From: Batkoa obscura
Lineage: Eukaryota; Entomophthoromycota; Entomophthoromycetes; Entomophthorales; Batkoaceae
Assembly (NCBI GenBank): GCA_030770535.1
Contig: JASVEC010000006.1
Span: 1,364,001-1,428,000 of the forward strand
Direction: 5' to 3'
Length of the DNA stretch: 64,000 nt
Positions 23,158-33,359 of this stretch are shown one piece after another; the stretch's first letter is position 1; each line of letters begins with the position of its first letter. The notes under the pieces are model-generated. The model made no database searches. It was not told the DNA's origin and saw only the letters and a list, made by a program, of their open reading frames with translations. A program made the position numbers and the translations under genes.

Positions 23158-24957
23158 GTTTATGTAAAATTCAAATAAATTAATTATCTTATATTTTTAC
23201 TTAATTCTTAAATAATCTTATATTTATAAAAATAATTGCATGAAATTTATAAATTTAATTATGTTAGTAGTCACCTATATCTTTAACTTCAATTTTATTC
23301 AGATGATTTCGTATACTCTGTTTTTTAACTTTCGTTAATGTTTTGTTAAGCCCTTGAATTTTAAATATTAAAACTCCAAAGCATCATAGCAAATACTTTA
23401 CTGTTTCATAAAAAATCTTAGATAATAAAGTTTTCACCATTTGATATAACTTTCATAATGTCCGTTTGTACTGCAGATAACTGTACGTTCATCTATCACA
23501 TGCTATTCTACTTGAATTCTGATTATATTCAGGACCCAAACCTTTTATATAAATTTAAATAATGAGTAAAAACAATCGTGTCCTTTTAAAATACAATATG
23601 TCTTTTATTTCCAAACATATATTTTGATGAAATATTTGGTGTTCCAGGACTAGCATATCTGTATCATCATATTCAATCAACTTTCAAAGCCGACTGTTGA
23701 TGATAACATTTCCAAAAAGCCATTTACAAAAATAATCATACAAAAAAACGTGGTTATAGCATTTCGAGACTCTTATTACTTTACAATAAAGCTTTACACT
23801 TTATTATAATGATTGAAGAATCTCCAATTTAACATATCATCGTTGCCCACTACCAGCTATTCATTAACACCAGTCCTTTGTATTATAGGATCTTGCGAAC
23901 AACAGAACATTTGTAATTCGAGGTTTTAAGTTTTATCTCAAGATAAGAAAAGTAAATTTTGATTTTATCACAAGATTTTTTCGAGCCGTTTAATTTGCTG
24001 CTTTCTTGTATAGAACAATGCTACTTCAATTATTATATTGTAATTTTGATTAGCTTAACCATTGTTTTGGTTTCTTTGTACTTATAAGTAACGCCCTGTA
24101 TGAATAACTTAAATGGAGCTATTCCAATCCTTTTATCTTTTTTAATTATAGAGATTTTAATTTTTAATTTTTTATTAGTTTCGAACATCTTATAACTTCC
24201 AAAATAAATTAATACAAATGTTAAAGTTTAATTCTGAAGTAGTTAGCGGTTATTTTTATAATCAATGATTTGTATAGCTATACTGATTTGTAGGTCAATT
24301 TTTAATATTTTATTATAGAATGAACAGTTAACCACTGCACAAATAAAATTTAATGACTGTAAATTCATACTCGATTTTGATTACGAAAATTATACTTAAT
24401 AATTTACCTTTAAAAGTAGAAATTCAAGAATTATAAAGAATAAACTCCTTTATTATATTTGGATTAAAGGCGCAATCTATCTCAAAAATGAAATAAGAGG
24501 ATTTAACATTATACTACTTTTAGTTGTTATATATTAAATAAAACCTCATAAAGCTAAGTAAAAACTATAACATATTACAATATATTTATCAATGGCACTA
24601 TAATATTATAATGTTATAAAATTTTCAATTGAAATTACTATATAACAAATGACCAATTTAAAAAAAAAATCTGGAACAGAAAAATATTGGAAGCGTGATC
24701 ATTTTTATAGTAAACAGGTTAAATTTAATTAGTAAGTAAACTTGTATTAAAATGTAATATGAAATAATGGTTTTTTAATTAGCTAAAGATAAAATCTAAT
24801 TTAACAATAAGATGAAACAATTTCACAATATGACTTGAAGAATAGAATTAAAGTCATGGCCTGTTTTTTATATTTTTGGTACGGTTTTCGTTTTCCACTT
24901 CAAGTCAGATGAAGAGTTGTTGTCAATATGGTTTCATAATAATGGTTGACTAAAAGG
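23158..24957. other. Intergenic between tandem subtilases
   Basis: 1.8 kb without a recognisable gene or repeat. It shows no obvious similarity to the upstream flank of the first subtilase apart from the TATA region. Confidence 0.45.
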
Positions 24958-24966
24958 TATATAAAG
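24958..24966 (+). promoter_or_regulatory. TATA box of subtilase 2
   Basis: TATATAAAG followed by CGGG, 58 bases before the chosen ATG at 25024. This supports that start over an in-frame ATG at 24946, which would lie upstream of the TATA box. Confidence 0.6.
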
Positions 24967-25023
24967 CGGGTCAATTTCCATCTTATAATATATCAATTCC
25001 AATTATTTGAACATAATATAATA

Positions 25024-26223
25024 ATGCAATTCTCTAATATTCTATTAATCACTGGTACTCTTTTAACTGCTCTTGCTGGAGTTTCAGCTGAAAAGTTTAT
25101 TGTTCGTTTTAAAGAGAACAATTCTCGTATCTCCCTTTCCGATGTACACTATACTAACTTAAGTGCTAAAATCCAAGAATTAAATGGAAACTCTCGTTTA
25201 GCCCCATCCAACACTGTAAATTATAAATTTGACACCGTCTTTAATGGCTATTCCGGTGATTTTAATGCTGAATTAGTCAACTGGATTAAATCTCAGCCTG
25301 AGGTTGAATATGTTAACAAGCAAGTTAGACACTCAGCAAATGCTTTACAATCTGATGCTCCATGGGGTTTAACTCGTATTTCATCTGCTAAAAAATATAC
25401 TGATGCTGTTAAAGGTGAATACAGATATGTTTCTGAAACTGGTCAAAGTGTTGATGTTTATGTTCTCGATACCGGTATTAATGTCAACCACGTTGATCTA
25501 GAAGGTCGTGCAAGATGGGGTAAAACCTTTGCTGAAAACTCTACTGATGATGATGTACACGGTCACGGTACTCACGTAGCTGGTACTATTGCCGGTCGTA
25601 AATATGGTGTTTCAAAAGGTGCCAATGTTATTGCCGTAAAAGTTTTGGGTGATGATGGTTATGGAAGTACTGAAGAAGTTGTTGCTGGTATTGAATGGGT
25701 AGTTAAAAACCCACCACGTTGGGGTACTCCAATCAAAGGAAAGGTCATTAACATGTCACTTGGTGGTGACCTCGATCTTGCTCTTAATGAAGCTGTAAAC
25801 AAGGCAGTTGATGCTGGTGTACATATTGTTGTTGCTGCTGGTAATGAATCTACTGATGCTTGTACCAAATCACCAGCATCAGCTGAAAAAGCAATTACCG
25901 TTGGTGCCACCACTATTGATGATACTTTAGCCAGCTTTTCCAACTATGGTAAGTGTGTTGATATCCTTGCACCAGGTCGTTATATCTTATCAGCATGGAT
26001 TGGATCTAACCAAGCTACCAAGAATATCTCAGGTACTTCTATGGCTTCACCACATGTAGCTGGTATCGTTGCTGATTATATTTCCCTTGATCAAGTTAAA
26101 TTCACCCCAGAAACCCTTTCTTCTAAGTTAACTACTTTATCAAATAAGAATGCCATTGCTAATTTACCAAAAGACACTCCAAATCTTTTAGCCCGTAATG
26201 TTGCTCCTCCTACTTGGAATTAA
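25024..26223 (+). CDS. Secreted subtilisin-like serine protease (S8), copy 2
   Basis: Tandem paralogue of the gene at 21967, 399 residues, single exon. The start at 25024 is chosen because it begins a good signal peptide (MQFSNILLITGTLLTALAGV) and lies behind the TATA box; the open frame extends to 24946. It has an I9 propeptide (KFIVRFKE), then the mature S8 domain with Asp149, His181 and Ser339. The propeptide clearly differs from copy 1, whereas two long blocks of the mature domain match base for base (25339-25535 and 25795-26153). Between them, 25640-25794 encodes a different surface segment (GDDGYGSTEEVV and GGDLDLALNE in place of GDDGTGWNSDII and GGRKSVPLND). That may change substrate preference, which is inference. 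Confidence 0.95.
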   Translation: MQFSNILLITGTLLTALAGVSAEKFIVRFKENNSRISLSDVHYTNLSAKIQELNGNSRLAPSNTVNYKFDTVFNGYSGDFNAELVNWIKSQPEVEYVNKQVRHSANALQSDAPWGLTRISSAKKYTDAVKGEYRYVSETGQSVDVYVLDTGINVNHVDLEGRARWGKTFAENSTDDDVHGHGTHVAGTIAGRKYGVSKGANVIAVKVLGDDGYGSTEEVVAGIEWVVKNPPRWGTPIKGKVINMSLGGDLDLALNEAVNKAVDAGVHIVVAAGNESTDACTKSPASAEKAITVGATTIDDTLASFSNYGKCVDILAPGRYILSAWIGSNQATKNISGTSMASPHVAGIVADYISLDQVKFTPETLSSKLTTLSNKNAIANLPKDTPNLLARNVAPPTWN

Positions 26224-26825
26224 AAGTTTTGTAAATAAATAATATCATGCTATTTTTAATATTGAATGCTATTTAATGCAAATTTAATTACATAAATTTT
26301 TGTCTTAGATTTAATCACTAGTGATTTTTTTTAGTTAATATTAAGTTTACTAACATTTCTTATTGATATTTGTTTTCATATGATTTTTCCTCTTAAGTTT
26401 GTTTGTTTAACGCTTTACTCAACGTGATCAACTTTTGGATAGTAACAAATTGGCTTTCTTTTTTGCAATCAGCTGTTTTTTTAAACTGAAAAGATTGACT
26501 CAATTTAATTTTTAAGTTGTAGCACTGCCAATTAAAACGAGTATAATTTTTAACATCCAATAAAAAGGATATAATCCCAACGTTTATTTATGTAAATAGT
26601 TATTGGAAAAATACAAAAATGGAAAAAGGCAGCTTATTTAGGTTAGTAAGCTTTATTGAAAACTAAAGCAAATAACCAACAGCATGAGGTAAAATAACTA
26701 GGTTAACAAACATTGCGACTACTGTTTGTGTTTTTAAAATATTCCTAAAAAATTCACATAACACCATAACGTTTTAATTTATATTAACAAACTCGAGGAA
26801 AATTGAAGGTAATGTTAAAGAAATT
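26224..26825. other. Intergenic
   Basis: 600 bases between subtilase 2 and the next plus-strand gene. Nothing recognised. Confidence 0.4.
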
Positions 26826-26835
26826 ATATAAATAA
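26826..26835 (+). promoter_or_regulatory. TATA box
   Basis: TATATAAATA 127 bases before the ATG at 26962, implying a leader of about 100 bases. Confidence 0.45.
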
Positions 26836-26961
26836 ACCGCATTTCGTTTTTTTTGAAAATATATTTTTCATTTCATACCTTTGTATTTCGTTTTAAAACC
26901 TTGTTGAACTTTTTTAAAAAGTTGTTTTAGTTATTGTATTATTGAATTTTAGATTTTTATC

Positions 26962-27510
26962 ATGCCTCAAAACACTTTTCTATTATCTATTACTTTATCC
27001 ACTGCTTTCGTTGATAGTTTTAATGACCTTCTTTCAAATAATGCTACTAATACCGCTACTAACTCAAACACTAATATCAATAACACCGTAAATGTCAACC
27101 CCTTACCAATAACAAACTTAAATTCATCATTGAATTATCCTTCAAATAACTTACCTTTGTTTACCCCTTTAATGTTAAATAATGTTCCAATTAGACGACC
27201 AATTTCAATCCCAGAAGAAATCGAAGGCGATGTTGAAGAAGATGAAGGATTCAATACCGATGATTGCCTGGATGATGACTTAGAATCATTATATAATTAT
27301 AGTCCAACTCCTGAGCCAAGAGTTCAAAAGAGGAGAATAACATCTAGCCATATCTTTAACAATATTGATGAGCCTTTATTCAAGATCAAACGTACTAATG
27401 CTAATTTAAGAAAAAAATCAGTCATGATTAGTAACTTAAATCAAGGTGCTTGGCATTGTCATCAATATCGGTTACCTAGATCTACTTGGAGAAGACACTC
27501 TTTTTACTAA
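26962..27510 (+). CDS. Unrecognised disordered protein, 182 aa
   Basis: An intact single frame behind a TATA box and pyrimidine-rich leader. No family recognised. Residues 20-70 are Asn/Thr-rich. An acidic patch (EEIEGDVEEDEGF then DDDLESL) sits in the middle. The C-terminal third is basic, with a bipartite-looking Lys/Arg segment (RVQKRRITS) and an Arg-rich end (WRRHSFY). The composition suggests an intrinsically disordered, possibly nuclear protein with an acidic activation-like patch, but no DNA-binding domain is visible. The final 20 residues contain Trp, His and Cys and might form a small conserved motif. Confidence 0.55.
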   Translation: MPQNTFLLSITLSTAFVDSFNDLLSNNATNTATNSNTNINNTVNVNPLPITNLNSSLNYPSNNLPLFTPLMLNNVPIRRPISIPEEIEGDVEEDEGFNTDDCLDDDLESLYNYSPTPEPRVQKRRITSSHIFNNIDEPLFKIKRTNANLRKKSVMISNLNQGAWHCHQYRLPRSTWRRHSFY

Positions 27511-28439
27511 TTTAATCTTGTTTTTCTATTTCGCTTTGCTTTTTTTTTGCTTTTTCTGTAAATTAAATGTACTTGTAATTAAATTTATTTGTTTTTTTTA
27601 CATATTAAATTAATATCATTTTCATAGTCTTACTCAAAAATGATGTTTAGTGTTATTTGTACTGTTAATGATGACATGTTTTATTGTTTAGTAATGAATG
27701 TGTAGGTTTTTTTAGATAGTCAACTGGAATGTTTAATATAGATTATAAATTCTGTTTATATGTTTTTATAACAAAATATTGTATATTATCTTAGTAAATT
27801 TACCTCAATAAAAGGAACAAATTTAATTGTCATTATTTATTATATTAGTAAACAGTTTTAGTAATATAATTTAATTCATAGTTTATTTTTAATTAAACAT
27901 TCTTAATAATTCAAAATTTTAATTTACAAATCAACCTGAGTGGCTCTATAAAATAAATTAATTCAAAAATACTAATAACCTATTTAATTAAATAGAAAAA
28001 TAATTAAATCTTTTAAAATAATCTTTTAAATTTAATATTAAACCTAATTAAAATCATTGTTTATTATTAAATAAACTTTCGTGTCATCAAACTCTATGCA
28101 ATTTCTAACGTAAAATTGGTGGGGAATAAAATTAACTGGATTTAACCAAGATAGATATTAGAATGTATTGGATTTCAAATCGGTGCATTAAAATGTGATG
28201 TATATACAACTACAGTATCTATAAAATAGTTAATGAAGAATAATTATTAATCATTTATGAAACGTAAAGTTAAATTTTTTAAAGATTTTACTATCTTTAA
28301 ACTTAAGAGCCATAGGTTCCAAATGCTTTATTTACAGGAAAACTTAAAAATCGTAGAAAAGGTGGTGTGAGAGGAGTTTGATTTTTAGATAGAAAACAAT
28401 AAAGCTTTCAATTGTTGACTTCAATAAATTTAAAATCCA
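27511..28439. other. AT-rich intergenic
   Basis: About 930 bases of AT-rich DNA between the plus-strand gene and the F-box/LRR pseudogene. Nothing recognised. Confidence 0.4.
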
Positions 28440-29129
28440 TAATACCATTGTGAATGCGATGAAGAAGACATGGTATCAAAATGACAATGAGCAATATTTA
28501 AATGTTGCAATTTTTACACGATCGTTGTAGAAATTGAATAAACGTATAGCCTATATTGAATTCATCTATGTTCATTTTAATTAGATTACTTGGTTTATTA
28601 AGATAAATCACATCCAACAATAAATAATCTGGTAATGTTATTGAATCTGAGAACAATTTAATGTATGTTAAATTTGGTAGATTGAATATTCAATAAAGTA
28701 ATGGGAATGATATACAAGAACAGTGATTGATTAAAATACTGAACAATTTGCAAAATTGTTCGCTGTCTATAGCATAATCTTTTAATTTTGTTTTATTAAG
28801 CTCCAAATACTTCAAATTAGATATACCATCAAATCCAACACTGTTCATTTTACTTAGTATTAACTTTTGAAGATTAGGCATATGATTAAAACTAATTTTC
28901 AAAATACCTACTTTGTATGAGTATAAAATCGATGCTTAAATATTTTAAGTGATTAAGTTGAGCAGTTTCGATATATTTAATATCTTTGAAATTAGCATTA
29001 TTAATTGTCGATTTCAATTGAATAACATAGTTCATCTTACCCAATATAGTGCTATGTAAGTGAGATGATTTACTATCTGAACATAACTCCAAACATCGCA
29101 CCTTATTGGAAATGTATGGTAACAATAAA

Positions 29130-29230
29130 TGGGGGTGTTTTTTTTGGTCTCATTATTTTTTCCATTTTTTAAGCGCTATTTGAGTGGAAAGATTGTTAGC
29201 AAAATTCTTAAACAAAAAAATACATCCCCA
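29130..29230 (-). mobile_element. ~100-bp TIR element, copy 5 (in pseudogene)
   Basis: Reverse copy inside the F-box/LRR pseudogene. The intact paralogue (about 32140-32165) gives the empty site, showing that the 2 bp AA (29128-29129 and 29231-29232) were duplicated on insertion and that the element runs from T to A. Confidence 0.92.
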
Positions 29231-29648
29231 AATTAAAAAACTTTTTGCATGGCTTTGCTACATTGAAATAATTTATATCGCCTAGTTTGCTATAAAATAA
29301 CTTTAGATTCATATCAAATGATGTTTCCTTCTCTATGCTACATAATGAATTGCTTTTTATTTTCTTAAGCTCGCCTTTACTGAAAGTAAGCCCAACTAAT
29401 TCTAAGTGTGATAATTGACTAAACCGCTTGATGTATACAATGGTACTAATAATAAGCTTAATTAAATTAGGATAATTGTTTATATGAAAATCTGGATTAT
29501 AGTAATTATATATAATAATATGTTTTATATATTTATTGTATCTCAATTTTTTATTACCGTAATAATTATCATAATTGCTATAAAAAAAATTGATTCTACG
29601 ACCATTGGTAAAAATATTTAATGAAATTCCTTACATACTAATAATAGA

Positions 29649-29749
29649 TGGGGGTGTCTTTTTTGGCTTCATTATTTTTTCTATCTTTTAAGCGCTATTT
29701 GAGAGGAAAGATTGTTAGTATAATTCTTAAACACAAAAATACATCCCCA
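29649..29749 (-). mobile_element. ~100-bp TIR element, copy 6 (in pseudogene)
   Basis: Reverse copy in the former F-box-coding part of the pseudogene. The duplication is GA (29647-29648 and 29750-29751); the paralogue at about 32545-32575 shows the uninterrupted site. Confidence 0.92.
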
Positions 29750-29825
29750 GATCGTATTTATGTTCACTTCTTAAATAACTGGCAATTTGTTTCGAATTAA
29801 CACTTGGTAAACTTTGTAATAGTAT

Positions 29826-30485
29826 TATTGAATTTAAAAAGGTTAAAGGATCTATCATTTGGTTTTTATACTATTTTTTTATGCAGTAAGTATGAATTCT
29901 TTATGTATGAAAACATTAGTGATTATTTATCTGATTATAAAATTACTCAATATAGTATATAAATTTAATTCAACTTTTTATTAAAATCAGGATTTTAAAC
30001 CCCATGGTACTTTTAGTTTATTCTATGTCCTTTCGATTAAACCATCTCTTTTATTTTGTGTTCTTATCTTGGGTTTCTTCCTTATAAGTGCTATCTATAA
30101 CTAATTTCTATTAAAATAAATATTACTAAAATTTTTAATGTGGTAGATTCTAGAAAAACAAACATTTTGTCAGTTTTGATTTTTATTTCAAGAAAAGTTT
30201 AATTTATAAAAAAAAGGGGAAAGTTGGAAAGTAATTAATCATTACATAAATCCAGTAGTTAATTTCTAATGCTGAAGCTGGATATTCAAACAGGAAAAAG
30301 AGAAAAGATTTTGACATATGATTTCTAGTTTGGATAACATAGTGTAAATTAAATTTTAAAACTTTAGGACAAGAGGTTTACGTCCTGAGTAGAAAGAAGT
30401 TGGGTTAAGGTTTCTCTGTTAAAGATCGATTTAAAATATAAAAAGATGAAAAAAAAGCAAAAAAGCATTTCAAAAAGGCTTCAAT
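29826..30485. other. Intergenic
   Basis: Upstream flank of the pseudogene. No gene recognised. Confidence 0.4.
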
Positions 30486-30587
30486 TGGAGTTGTATTTTT
30501 GTGTTTAAGAGTTTTACTAACAGTTTTTCCGCTCAAATAGCGCTTAAAAGATGGAAAAAGTGATGAAGCCAAAAAAAAACATCCCCA
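30486..30587 (+). mobile_element. ~100-bp TIR element, copy 7
   Basis: Forward copy, beginning TGGAGTTGTATTTTTG and ending AACATCCCCA, flanked by AT on both sides (30484-30485, 30588-30589). A third example of a non-TA 2-bp duplication. Confidence 0.85.
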
Positions 30588-31201
30588 ATTAATTCCAACT
30601 TTATATGAGTGTAACCTCCAAAGGACATAATTAATGAGATAGGCAAATTGTAAAGTGAATTCTATGTTTTAAACAGGACTGTTAGCAATCTAAAAAGATC
30701 TATTATGCTAATGTCTCTGCTTACAAAATTCCAGCTCTTGCTTTTGCTGTGATTTTTATTATATGCTTAAATAGCATGTATAAAGCAAAAAAAAATTCTG
30801 TTAAACATTTTATCCTTAACAAAAAACGACGCTCTTAAATTAAAAACTCTTTTAATACAATTTTGATTACATAAACATTCCTATACCCATCCATATTCTA
30901 ACTTACCTTATATAGTTATATTTTAATCTCAACATTTTTTACACTCATTAAGTAAGCATTTGGGACCTTGTACCTTTCGGAGTTTTTAAGGAAAGTTAAT
31001 CATTTCTTCTTTGTTGATTTCATCAGTTCACTTTCAATGATAAATATATTTTGAGTATTCTTCTAAGAATATAAAAATACGTCATTCAATATTTTATTTT
31101 TATTTTTATTTTTATTTTATTTTATTAGAAAATAAATTAAAAAATATAAAATGAACAAACATTTCCTTTCAAATAACACTAATAAAATATTTATTAAAAA
31201 A
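30588..31201. other. Intergenic, 3' flank of the F-box/LRR gene
   Basis: AT-rich, with a (TTTTA)n run near 31090-31125. No gene seen. Confidence 0.4.
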
Positions 31202-32641
31202 TCAATTATAATAACGATGTATATAATATTGGCGTGAATGAGATATGGTATAGAAATTTAAAATAGCCTTATAATTCTTCAATTTTGGTAAATGAATATA
31301 ATAATTATAATATTTAAGATTAAGTGCTAATAATAATATAGCTTCACTAAATTTACTTAAATTATATTCATCATCATCCTGATAGCTATGGAAATTATTA
31401 ATTTGTATTTGTTCAAGTTGATTTAAGTAGTAATCATTATTAAAGGAATCTATATTTGGTTTAGGTAACAGACATGGTAGAGAAGATGTAGCATTGAAAT
31501 AACAATGGGAGATAATTAATTGTTGTAACTTTTTACATGATTTTTGTAAAAACTGAATAAATGCATAGCTTATATTGAATCCATCTAAGCTTATTTTGAT
31601 CAAATTGTTTCTTTTATCAGGATAAACCTCACTTAGTAATAGATAATCTAATACCACTATTGAATGTGAATGGAGTATAAGGCACGTTAAATTTGATAAA
31701 TTAAATATAGAATAAAGTAATCGGAATGAATAGCAATAATAATGATTGAGCAAAACACCAGTTAATTTTGGGAATTGTTTATTGTTTATGAAAGTACACT
31801 TTAATTTTGTTCTATTAAGTTCTAAATATCTTAAATTAGATACTCCAGTAAACTCTACGTTATCCATTTGACTTAATATCAACTCTTGTAAATTAGGCAT
31901 ATAGTCAAAATTGATCTTTAATGTATTGATCTTATATAAACATAAACCATCAATATGTAATTGTCTTAAATGGTAAAGTTGAATCGTTTCCACATATTTA
32001 AGATCCTTAAAATTTGCCTCATTAATTGTCAACTTTAACTGAATGACGTTTTTCATCTTATTCAAGATAGTATTATGTAGCTGGGGCGATTTACTATCGG
32101 AATACAATACTAAAGATTTTACATTATTGGATATATATGGTAATAATAAATCAAAAAACCTTTTACATGGTTTTGTTACGCTTAAATATTTAATGCTAGC
32201 TAACTTGCTGTGAAATAACTCTAAATCAATATCAAATGGTCCCCCTTTTTTTGAGTTAGTTATCAAATTACTCTTTATATCCTTCAACTCATGTTTACCA
32301 CAAATAAGTCCAGTTAATTCTAAGTGAGATAATTGATTAAATCGTTTAATATATTCAAGAGCATTAATGGTAATTTTAGTTAAATTGGGATAGTTCATTA
32401 CATTAAAATCAAGATTTAAAAAATTGTATATAACAACATGTTTTATATATTTATTATACTTTAATATTTTACCATTATTTCGAGTATCTATATACTCGTC
32501 ATATACTTTTATTTCTACAAGTATCGGTAGGAATGCTTGATACCATTCCCTACACGTCAGTAGTAGGTTGTATTTATCTTTTCCCCTTAGATATCGAATG
32601 ATTTGTTTTAAATTAAAATTAGATAAGTTTTGCACTAACAT
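31202..32641 (-). CDS. F-box/LRR-like protein, 479 aa
   Basis: An intact single exon from the ATG at 32641. The N-terminus resembles an F-box (LSNFNLKQIIRYLRG then YNLLLTCREWYQAFLP), with the Leu/Ile pattern and Trp typical of Skp1-binding boxes. The rest is a series of irregular leucine-rich units, such as YPNLTKITINAL, LSHLELTGL, MPNLQELILSQM and LRYLELNRTKL, with no membrane segment. F-box proteins select substrates for SCF ubiquitin ligases, and the LRR part is the likely substrate-binding face; the substrate is unknown. Three decayed relatives lie in this window (13470-14400, 28440-29825 and, more distant, 33360-34610), so the family duplicates and dies quickly here. Confidence 0.82.
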   Translation of the reverse strand: MLVQNLSNFNLKQIIRYLRGKDKYNLLLTCREWYQAFLPILVEIKVYDEYIDTRNNGKILKYNKYIKHVVIYNFLNLDFNVMNYPNLTKITINALEYIKRFNQLSHLELTGLICGKHELKDIKSNLITNSKKGGPFDIDLELFHSKLASIKYLSVTKPCKRFFDLLLPYISNNVKSLVLYSDSKSPQLHNTILNKMKNVIQLKLTINEANFKDLKYVETIQLYHLRQLHIDGLCLYKINTLKINFDYMPNLQELILSQMDNVEFTGVSNLRYLELNRTKLKCTFINNKQFPKLTGVLLNHYYCYSFRLLYSIFNLSNLTCLILHSHSIVVLDYLLLSEVYPDKRNNLIKISLDGFNISYAFIQFLQKSCKKLQQLIISHCYFNATSSLPCLLPKPNIDSFNNDYYLNQLEQIQINNFHSYQDDDEYNLSKFSEAILLLALNLKYYNYYIHLPKLKNYKAILNFYTISHSRQYYIHRYYN

Positions 32642-33359
32642 TGTTAATGTTTAAAAAGATTAAAAGATAAATTATTTCAGTTTTGAGCTGTTATTTTGAT
32701 GCAGTAAACATGAATTCATTGTAATTTTAAAATAGCCAATCAATAATCGGTGACTTGTGCAATCAAAAAAACTCAATTTAAATATTTTAAAACGTTAGAA
32801 TTAGAATTATATATTTTAAAACACTAGAGTTGGAACCAAATATTATAAAGATTAAATAAAATCTGATTAAAGCCGTTTCCTAAGCTTGAGGTTTCTAAAA
32901 GTGATTAAAATTTTTAGTGGAATTCACTGTGTATCACATAAAACAAAAAACAAAGTAAAAAATAGAAATTTACTTAGCATTTTTAAACCAATTTTTGCTT
33001 ACTTTTACAATTAATAATCCCTCATACTTACAAGTATTTCAAGCTTTGCACTCTTTTTGCCCTATTCTTAAGCATTCACCATGGTCACCAGTTTATGCGT
33101 TTCTTTTTTACTTATTCAAAGCTATCTGCTAATATAAGCCTTCTCTTTTTCACAACTATTTTACTGTCTCTTTTGCTTGTAAAGAAAAGCACTTATCAAT
33201 CTCTTGATATTCAGAATCCTTGAAAACCCTTTTAGTTCGAATATATCATATACATAAATTATGAAAGATTAGAAAACTAAACTAAACAACTAAGAAGCAC
33301 TAAAATTTTATTTGTTATTAGTTGATAGAATAAAGGATATATAAAGCAAGGCGCTGAGT
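32642..33359. other. Intergenic
   Basis: AT-rich promoter-side flank of the F-box/LRR gene. Nothing recognised. Confidence 0.4.

Larger units (their letters stand above)
28440..29825 (-). pseudogene. F-box/LRR pseudogene interrupted by two TIR elements
   Basis: Collinear on the minus strand with the intact gene at 31202-32641. From 29825 downward: the former start region (ATA where the paralogue has ATG; VNSKQIASYL against FNLKQIIRYL), then IKHIIIYN, YLNVAKPCKKFF-like sequence, LPYISNKVRCLEL, MPNLQKLILSKM, and LELNKTKLK. The reading frame is broken by loss of the start codon, several stops and frameshifts, and two ~100-bp element insertions at 29130-29230 and 29649-29749. Similarity to the paralogue remains high over the LRR part, so this is a fairly recent duplicate. 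It is degraded at its 3' end beyond about 28440. Confidence 0.88.

Noticed and set aside
22506-25943. Long minus-strand open frames opposite both subtilase genes
   Set aside because: They mirror the conserved subtilase coding sequence and share its composition. Shadows, not genes.
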